Source: Marinobacter persicus (lineage in GTDB: Bacteria; Pseudomonadota; Gammaproteobacteria; Pseudomonadales; Oleiphilaceae). From it: a stretch of DNA of 50,766 nucleotides. The notes under the pieces are model-generated. The model ran no database searches and was not told the DNA's origin. It was given only the letters and a program-made list of their open reading frames with translations. How positions within the stretch are numbered: position 1 is the first letter of the stretch; each line of letters opens with the position of its first letter. The position numbers and the translations under genes were made by a program. Of the stretch, positions 45,563 to 50,766 are shown piece after piece. Location: positions 1 through 50,766 of the forward strand of contig NZ_PTIV01000027.1 of NCBI RefSeq assembly GCF_002934325.1, written 5' to 3'.

Positions 45563-46804
45563 TCATGCCTTGGGCATGGGCAGTTCCGGCAGGCCGTTAT
45601 CGGCTTCCAGCCCCTGCATCATCAGCTTCAGGCTCGCTTCCTCGTGGCCCATGCTGGCGTTCAGGCGGCTTAGCTCGGCCAGGGTTTCCCGGCTTCGGCG
45701 CAGTTTCAGGCTGGTGTGGAAGTACTCCCGCGCCTTGCCCCAGAGCTCGTTGCGCAGGCTCAGGCGGCCCAGTGCCAGCAGCAGTTCCGGGTTATTCGGC
45801 CGGTCCTTGAGCCACTGCTCCGCGACCAGCAATTGCTCGCCGATGTCCTGCCCCTTGATGCGCCCGTACAGGTTCACCAGTTCATCGCTCCAGTTGTCCT
45901 GCAGGATCTTGCGGATCAGGGTCTCGGCCTGGGCCTCATCGCCGAGGCGAGCCAGCAGACGTGCGTAATCGCGCACAATGTTGTCGTCGCGGCGCAGGGA
46001 TTTGGGCAGCTCATCCCAGACCCGGGTCAGCGGAGCCAGGGACGCGTCCGGGTCCTGCTGGCGTTGACGCTCGCAGTCCTCGGCGGCCTGTTCCAGCAGG
46101 TTATGCCAGGTCTGGCGTTCCAGGTCGCTGAGCTCGGCTTCGGTGAGTACGCTGCGTTTGCGCAGTTCGGGAATCAGCTTGGCCAGCTCCCGCCAGTCCT
46201 CCAGGCGTAGGTAGGCGTTTTTGAGCAGTTTCAGCACAAACGGATGGTGGGGGGATTCCTTGCGCAGGCGCAGCAGCGTGGCCAGTGCCTGCTCCAGGCG
46301 ATTGCCCGCGAGTTGCAGCTGGGCCTGGGTCAGGCCCACTGCCATGCTGGAGCCTGGGGTGCTCTCAAAGGCCTTGCGCAATAACTCGTCGGCGCCTTGG
46401 TGGTCGTCGGTTTCAAAGGCTGCCTGGGCTGCTGCCAGGTAGTTGATCAACGGCGTATCGGCGTTGTCGGCTGAGCGGGTTAGCAGCTTGCGCGCCCGTT
46501 TCCACTCGCCTTCGGCCAGTGACAGCAGGCCTTCGGTGGTTCGCCGGCGGGCGCGTCGCTCGTTGCTCCGGGATATCCAGTCCGCGACCATGCCGGTGCT
46601 TTGGCGCACGCGCCGGAGGGTGTTGTACAGGAAAACGCTCAGACCCATCAGTACCAACACTAGCCCAAGGCCAACCCAGAAGTTGGTTTCAATCAGGTAG
46701 TTGCCCAGGCTGACCCGGATGTAGCCCAAGTCGTAAGCCAGGCCCAGGGAAAGTCCAGTGCCGACGAGCAATGCTATCAGGATGATCAGCAGCAGGCGGA
46801 TCAT
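45563..46804 (-). CDS. hemY: HemY, heme-biosynthesis-associated TPR membrane protein
   Basis: The 413-residue protein begins with two membrane spans (LLLIILIALLVGTGLSLGLA and WVGLGLVLVLMGLSVFLY) that flank a short periplasmic loop, followed by a cytoplasmic TPR-rich region (LLSLAEGEWKRARKLLTRSA, LLALGRLSLRNELWGKAREY). It is the proteobacterial HemY associated with the heme operon, distinct from the Bacillus oxidase of the same name. It overlaps hemX by four bases. Confidence 0.92.
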   Translation of the reverse strand: MIRLLLIILIALLVGTGLSLGLAYDLGYIRVSLGNYLIETNFWVGLGLVLVLMGLSVFLYNTLRRVRQSTGMVADWISRSNERRARRRTTEGLLSLAEGEWKRARKLLTRSADNADTPLINYLAAAQAAFETDDHQGADELLRKAFESTPGSSMAVGLTQAQLQLAGNRLEQALATLLRLRKESPHHPFVLKLLKNAYLRLEDWRELAKLIPELRKRSVLTEAELSDLERQTWHNLLEQAAEDCERQRQQDPDASLAPLTRVWDELPKSLRRDDNIVRDYARLLARLGDEAQAETLIRKILQDNWSDELVNLYGRIKGQDIGEQLLVAEQWLKDRPNNPELLLALGRLSLRNELWGKAREYFHTSLKLRRSRETLAELSRLNASMGHEEASLKLMMQGLEADNGLPELPMPKA

Positions 46805-47916
46805 GATTGGTCGCCTCCGTTGCTCTCGCCGTTACCGTCATTGCTACCGGTGTTGGCGGTGCGCCCCGCCAGTCGTTCTTTCAACAGTTCCAGAGACTTG
46901 CTGATATCCGGCAGTTCCGGGTCCACGTTGCGGTCGGCCAGCTCACTGAGGGTCTGGCTGAGGCCCCGAATGGCCGGAGCAGTGTTGTCGTACCAGTTGT
47001 TCACGGTGTTGCGGGCCTTGGTCAGGGCCCGTTCGTACAGGGCCTGATTGCCGCGCAATACGGCCAGCTCCGCTTCTTCCAGCATCAATTGCAGGTTCAG
47101 GCGCGCCCAGGCGCTTTGGTCCGGCGAGAGCAGGGGTTTGACTGGTTCATCCATGCGACGGACCACGACCACCTGCTTCAGTGTATCCAGGAACCGGTTC
47201 CAGCCCCGGGTGAACATGTTGCCATCCCCTGCCGGATCGGTTTCGCTGTCGGCCAGGCTAAGGGGCGGCGCCCGGTCGTGGATCAGTGCCTGGTCGGTGA
47301 GATCGTGAACGGAGCCAATGGCGGCTTCGAGTTTCAGATACAGGCCGGTGCGATCCACCCCTTCGATACCCTTCAGGGCTTGGATTTCCCGGGCCAGTTG
47401 CTGGCGCACGGCGTAGACGCCAACATCGTCCGATTCGGCCAGGACCTCATCGGCGGATTGCAATGCCGACAGCGCGCCACGGATGTCTTTTTCAATCAGC
47501 AGCCGCTGGTTGGCAATGCGCAGCAGATATTCCGCTTCGGCCAGCAACCAGTCGGTGCGGGTGCGGTTGCCGGCTTCCAGCAGTTCCCGGGCGTTGTGGT
47601 CAATCTGGCGCTGCTGGGTGGCGATCAGCTCGCGCTGTTCGGCCAGGCGGTTCTCCAGCGCCTGCAGGCGATTGCTTTGCTGGTTGCCCCGATCCCCGTA
47701 CAGGTCTTCGAGTTGGGCGGTATCGGCCTGCAGGTCAGCAATTGTCTGCAGGGTGGCCTTGTGGGTTTGCCACTGTTGCCAGTTCCAGGCCGCCAGGGCG
47801 ATGGCGAGAAGTAATGCCAGTGCGGCTACCAGCCAGACCGGCCAGAGCCGTCGGGTGTCTGTGGCGGTTTGTTGGACGGGGGCGGGCAGATTCTTGGGTT
47901 CGTCAGTCACGGGCAT
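46801..47916 (-). CDS. hemX: HemX-like uroporphyrinogen-associated membrane protein
   Basis: The 371-residue protein has an N-terminal cytoplasmic stretch, one membrane span (LVAALALLLAIALAAWNW), and a long helical periplasmic part with coiled-coil character (LEDLYGDRGNQQSNRLQALE). It matches the HemX family fused in the operon between hemD and hemY. The membrane topology and operon position suggest a scaffold for late heme enzymes. ATG 47916 overlaps the hemD end by 14 bases; the frame is open further up inside hemD. Confidence 0.88.
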   Translation of the reverse strand: MPVTDEPKNLPAPVQQTATDTRRLWPVWLVAALALLLAIALAAWNWQQWQTHKATLQTIADLQADTAQLEDLYGDRGNQQSNRLQALENRLAEQRELIATQQRQIDHNARELLEAGNRTRTDWLLAEAEYLLRIANQRLLIEKDIRGALSALQSADEVLAESDDVGVYAVRQQLAREIQALKGIEGVDRTGLYLKLEAAIGSVHDLTDQALIHDRAPPLSLADSETDPAGDGNMFTRGWNRFLDTLKQVVVVRRMDEPVKPLLSPDQSAWARLNLQLMLEEAELAVLRGNQALYERALTKARNTVNNWYDNTAPAIRGLSQTLSELADRNVDPELPDISKSLELLKERLAGRTANTGSNDGNGESNGGDQS

Positions 47917-48739
47917 CCTTACTTGGTTTTCCGGTGTTACCGGCTTCCGGGGCAAGCCGGGAAGCCACGCTGATGACCAGGTCCGGGTCGGCCAGGCCGC
48001 CGGGCACAAACGGGTTCAGGAATCCGGCTTCGCGGGCCTGGTCTGCCACCCGTTGGGCAGGAACCACCAGAAGCGTCTGATACAGGGCTTGCAGGTGGTC
48101 CGGGCTGGTTGTCATCAGATTGTTCAGGGTTTCACCGGAAAGCGCAACGATCACTTCCGGCTGGAACCCGTTAAAAATTTCGTCAATCGTTTCTGAAGGA
48201 TAGTACGGTCGGAAGCGTCGGTACAGTGGCAACACCGTTACCCGGGCTCCGCGCTGCTCCAGGGTTTCCCGAATGACTTCCCGCCCGTGTTCGCCCCGGG
48301 CCAACAGTACTTTTTCGTTTGCCAGGTTTTGCAGGGAGGGCAGGGACAACAGCGCTTCACTGGTCCAGCCTTCGGCCGGCCGGCGTGGGCGCAGGCCGTG
48401 GCGGGAAAGTTCGGCGGCGGTGCCGGCACCTACGCCGTACCAGTGGATGCCCACGGGTAACTGTGGCCACCAGTGGTCGGCTTCTTCCAGTAGCCGGCGG
48501 GCGGCATAGGGGCTGACGGCAATTACATGGGTAAAATTGTCCAGCTCTTGCAGGATGCTGCGCTGGTCCGGGGTTTCCGGCAGCGGTTCCCGGGCCATCA
48601 GCGGCAATATCCGCACCGTGGCGCCGGCCTCTTCAAATACCCGGGCCAGGCGTGAGCCTTCCGGTTCAGGGCGGCAGATCAGCACCCGCCGCCCCCGCAG
48701 CTCAGCGTGGCTGTTGGTTTCAGGTGGGCGTGTGACCAT
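47903..48739 (-). CDS. hemD: Uroporphyrinogen-III synthase
   Basis: The 278-residue protein has the two-lobed HemD fold pattern: [20 protein letters not shown] in lobe one, [17 protein letters not shown] in lobe two and [20 protein letters not shown]. It cyclises and inverts ring D of hydroxymethylbilane. ATG 48739 (MVTRPPETN) lies within hemC and overlaps its end by 20 bases, the usual coupling in this operon. An upstream ATG at 48766 is possible but would overlap further. Confidence 0.9.
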   Translation of the reverse strand: MVTRPPETNSHAELRGRRVLICRPEPEGSRLARVFEEAGATVRILPLMAREPLPETPDQRSILQELDNFTHVIAVSPYAARRLLEEADHWWPQLPVGIHWYGVGAGTAAELSRHGLRPRRPAEGWTSEALLSLPSLQNLANEKVLLARGEHGREVIRETLEQRGARVTVLPLYRRFRPYYPSETIDEIFNGFQPEVIVALSGETLNNLMTTSPDHLQALYQTLLVVPAQRVADQAREAGFLNPFVPGGLADPDLVISVASRLAPEAGNTGKPSKDARD

Positions 48740-49661
48740 AGATTTCCGCCAGTACCTTGTCGGCACCCATGTTCAGCAGTTCTTCGCCCAATTCCCGGCC
48801 CAGGCGTTCGCCTTCGGCTCGATGTACCCGGCCTTCCACGCGGAAGATCTTCGAGCCATCCACGGCGCCGACCAGGCCGCGCAGCCAGAGCATGTCGTCG
48901 TCTTCCAGCAGGGCGTAGGCGGCAATGGGCACCTGGCAGCCACCCTCAAGGCGGCGGTTCAGGGCACGCTCGGCTTTCACGCGATCGGCCGAATCCTTGT
49001 GGTTCAGCGGGGCGATCAGTTCCAGTAGTTCGGTGTCGTCGGTGCGGCACTCGATGCCCAGGGCGCCCTGGCCAACTGCCGGCAGCGAGACCTCGGCGGG
49101 CACGCAATAGCGGATGCGGTCGTGGAATTCCAGGCGCTTTAGGCCGGAGCTGGCCAGGACAATGGCGTCGTATTCGCCGGCGTCCAGCTTGGCCAGGCGG
49201 GTGTTGACGTTGCCGCGCAGGACTTTAACCACCAGGTCCGGGCGGTTGGCGCGCAGCTGGGCTTCCCGGCGCAGGCTGGCGGTGCCGACGACGGAGCCTT
49301 CGGGCAATTCGTCAATGCTGTTGTAGTGGTTGCTGACGAAGGCGTCGGTCGGGTCTTCGCGCTCGCAGATGGCCACCAGGCCCAGGCCTTCGGGAAATTC
49401 CATGGGCACGTCTTTCATGGAGTGCACGGCCAGGTCGGCCCGGCCATCGAGCATGGCTTCTTCGAGTTCCTTCACGAACAGGCCCTTGCCGCCGATCTTG
49501 GCCAGGGGCACGTCAAGAATCTTGTCGCCCTGGGTCTTGATCTTGACCAGCTCCACGGCGACGTTGTCGTGCAGCCGTTCGAGCTCGGATTTGATGAATT
49601 CTGCCTGCCACAACGCCAGGGCGCTGCTGCGGGTTGCAATGCGAAGGGTTCGTGTTGACAT
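48720..49661 (-). CDS. hemC: Porphobilinogen deaminase
   Basis: The 313-residue enzyme polymerises four porphobilinogens into hydroxymethylbilane. Conserved text includes [48 protein letters not shown] and Cys242 in [12 protein letters not shown], which binds the dipyrromethane cofactor and matches the E. coli numbering. ATG 49661 is chosen by family length. It is the first gene of an overlapping hemC-hemD-hemX-hemY operon, with its promoter in the divergent gap to 49851. Confidence 0.97.
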   Translation of the reverse strand: MSTRTLRIATRSSALALWQAEFIKSELERLHDNVAVELVKIKTQGDKILDVPLAKIGGKGLFVKELEEAMLDGRADLAVHSMKDVPMEFPEGLGLVAICEREDPTDAFVSNHYNSIDELPEGSVVGTASLRREAQLRANRPDLVVKVLRGNVNTRLAKLDAGEYDAIVLASSGLKRLEFHDRIRYCVPAEVSLPAVGQGALGIECRTDDTELLELIAPLNHKDSADRVKAERALNRRLEGGCQVPIAAYALLEDDDMLWLRGLVGAVDGSKIFRVEGRVHRAEGERLGRELGEELLNMGADKVLAEIYGHTPT

Positions 49662-49850
49662 AGCACTCACTGTCGTTGGGAAAATGTGTTCCAAGGTTAC
49701 CTTGTGACTGGGAAAAAGTCCCGCTTGGAGGTGGATCTATCTCTATTTTGAAATCTTGAAGTCGGCAATGATGTGGGATAGCCTCCCGATTATTAACAGG
49801 CGGCCAAGGCAGGCCGCCGGAGATAACAATCTCACGGATGGAAACTGCTC

Positions 49851-50147
49851 ATGGATGAGTCAGATAAGCTCCCTCGTGCCTTCTCGGCTGTTTTAAATAC
49901 TTCCCTATTCCAGTCCCAGCGCCTGCTGAGTCTGTCGGTCAGCGCGCCGCTGACGCCTCACCGGCTGGTGGGTGAGCAGCGGGTCACCGAACCGTTCCAC
50001 TACACTCCCGATTGCTTTTCTCAGCAGGGCGATATTGAGCTTAAGCGTCTGACCGCCAACCGCCTTGAAGCCTTTGTATCCGATGCCAAACGCCAGTTGC
50101 TGGCATCCCCTGATCCTCTGGATGACACCGCAGGAGGGGAAGCCTGA
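49851..50147 (+). CDS. Short protein resembling only the N-terminus of VgrG
   Basis: Residues about 20-68 (LFQSQRLLSLSVSAP, then LVGEQRVTEPFHYTPDCFS and DIELKRL) resemble the first strands of VgrG spike proteins (RLLSLSTPLG ... EALSRPFRFELELLS). The remaining 30 residues do not continue into the gp27 or gp5 parts, and the frame stops at 98 residues. It could be a decayed or deleted vgrG, or a true small adaptor. The next ORF starts on its stop codon (TGATG), arguing for a real operon. Confidence in the VgrG relation is moderate. Confidence 0.5.
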   Translation: MDESDKLPRAFSAVLNTSLFQSQRLLSLSVSAPLTPHRLVGEQRVTEPFHYTPDCFSQQGDIELKRLTANRLEAFVSDAKRQLLASPDPLDDTAGGEA

Positions 50148-50766
50148 TGACCATGCAAGCCCATGGAGAGACCACCACCAAACTGCGAGCCAGAGGGCAG
50201 GATGTGTTTATTGAACCTGCCGACCAACTCTTTTACATGGTAGGGCATGACACGCTGCTGGCCGTCCCAAAACATCAGATGCTCGCCATGCTCACGGAAA
50301 TGCGGTTACTTGAGGCCGTGGTCGAGGCGCAACAGAACGCCATCGCGCACCTGAAAACCCTTCAGGATAGTTACATTCAGGTGAAGCAGGCGAACTACTT
50401 CAAGCCAGAAGGACGGGGCTTGATTGAACAGTCCGAGCGCCCCGAGGTTCTGGAAAGAAAAATCCGGGTCGCCCAGGGTGAGCTGGACAGTGCCAATGAA
50501 AAACTGCGAGGCGTGCTGGCGCCCGTCAGCGGAGCCCAAGACCCCACGAACCCGATCGTGGAGCTCATCCCCATTCAGCGCCGTGGCAGTCACGCCAGTC
50601 CCAATGGCTTTCGCATGGCCTACGCCCGGTTAACGTCGATTCCCGCCGAATGTTGCCGATACTCCTCCAAGCTTGAAAGCACGGCTCCGGTGGGCGACGA
50701 CAACCTGCTCACAGACGGAGCGGTGGATTGGAATAAGCTAAAACAACAAATCACGGATATCGCGAA
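50147..50766 (+). CDS. Partial ORF, coiled-coil protein running off the window, possible type VI effector locus
   Basis: The frame opens at ATG 50147, overlapping the previous stop by one base, with GGAGGGG upstream, and stays open to the end of the window (206 codons). It begins MTMQAHGETTTKLRARGQD and has a long helical region of coiled-coil character (HLKTLQDSYIQVKQANYF, then VLERKIRVAQGELDSANEKL). I recognise no catalytic domain in this part. The coupling to a VgrG-like gene suggests a type VI secretion cargo or its adaptor, which is inference. Confidence 0.6.
   Translation, partial: MTMQAHGETTTKLRARGQDVFIEPADQLFYMVGHDTLLAVPKHQMLAMLTEMRLLEAVVEAQQNAIAHLKTLQDSYIQVKQANYFKPEGRGLIEQSERPEVLERKIRVAQGELDSANEKLRGVLAPVSGAQDPTNPIVELIPIQRRGSHASPNGFRMAYARLTSIPAECCRYSSKLESTAPVGDDNLLTDGAVDWNKLKQQITDIA

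Overview
The window looks like a chromosomal segment of a marine gammaproteobacterium, most likely Marinobacter or a close relative. I infer this from protein content, gene order (ubiD next to an Fre-type reductase, overlapping hemC-hemD-hemX-hemY, orphan tex, gshA, rsd/algQ) and fairly high GC. No database search was possible, so the taxon is inference.

Positions 1 to about 21144 are accessory DNA. The left edge carries 23-bp tandem repeats like the end of an IS21-family element, running into a small membrane-protein ORF that may be truncated. Next is a non-coding stretch rich in palindromes (713-1001, including a perfect 18-bp one), a 51-codon minus-strand gene, and a three-gene plus-strand operon. 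That operon encodes a ParB-like 213-residue protein and two very large tyrosine recombinases (about 790 and 1118 residues). Convergent to it is a compact, overlapping minus-strand module (excisionase-type HTH, phage-type integrase, two small unknown proteins) with a sigma70-like promoter and a divergent Xre-type repressor. After that come a secreted AT-rich protein, a serine resolvase with a palindrome over its ribosome binding site, a Rap1a/Tai-like secreted protein, and a five-gene type I restriction-modification operon: half-size HsdS-like protein, HsdM, HsdS, HsdR and a YgjP-type metallopeptidase. Two tiny ORFs and a helically phased GGGCACA array lead to tRNA-Arg(CCG), the probable island boundary. 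A degenerate second tRNA-Arg lies just beyond it.

Positions 21145 to 49661 are core genome: yaeQ, the LrgA/LrgB pair, bfd-bfr behind a Fur-like box, pldA, a cytochrome c5, rep, a hybrid c-di-GMP protein, tex, gshA, a FliL-like gene, dsbB, rsd/algQ, an FKBP lipoprotein, an ABC-F ATPase, ppx, trxA, rho, ubiD-fre and the hem cluster. Several convergent pairs share hairpin terminators.

From 49851 the content looks accessory again: a short ORF resembling only the N-terminus of VgrG, directly coupled to a coiled-coil-containing ORF that runs off the window. This suggests a type VI secretion-associated locus continuing to the right.

The most interesting material is the two-giant-recombinase plus ParB-like operon with its palindromic upstream region, and the type I operon with an extra half-HsdS and a paired operator-like motif.
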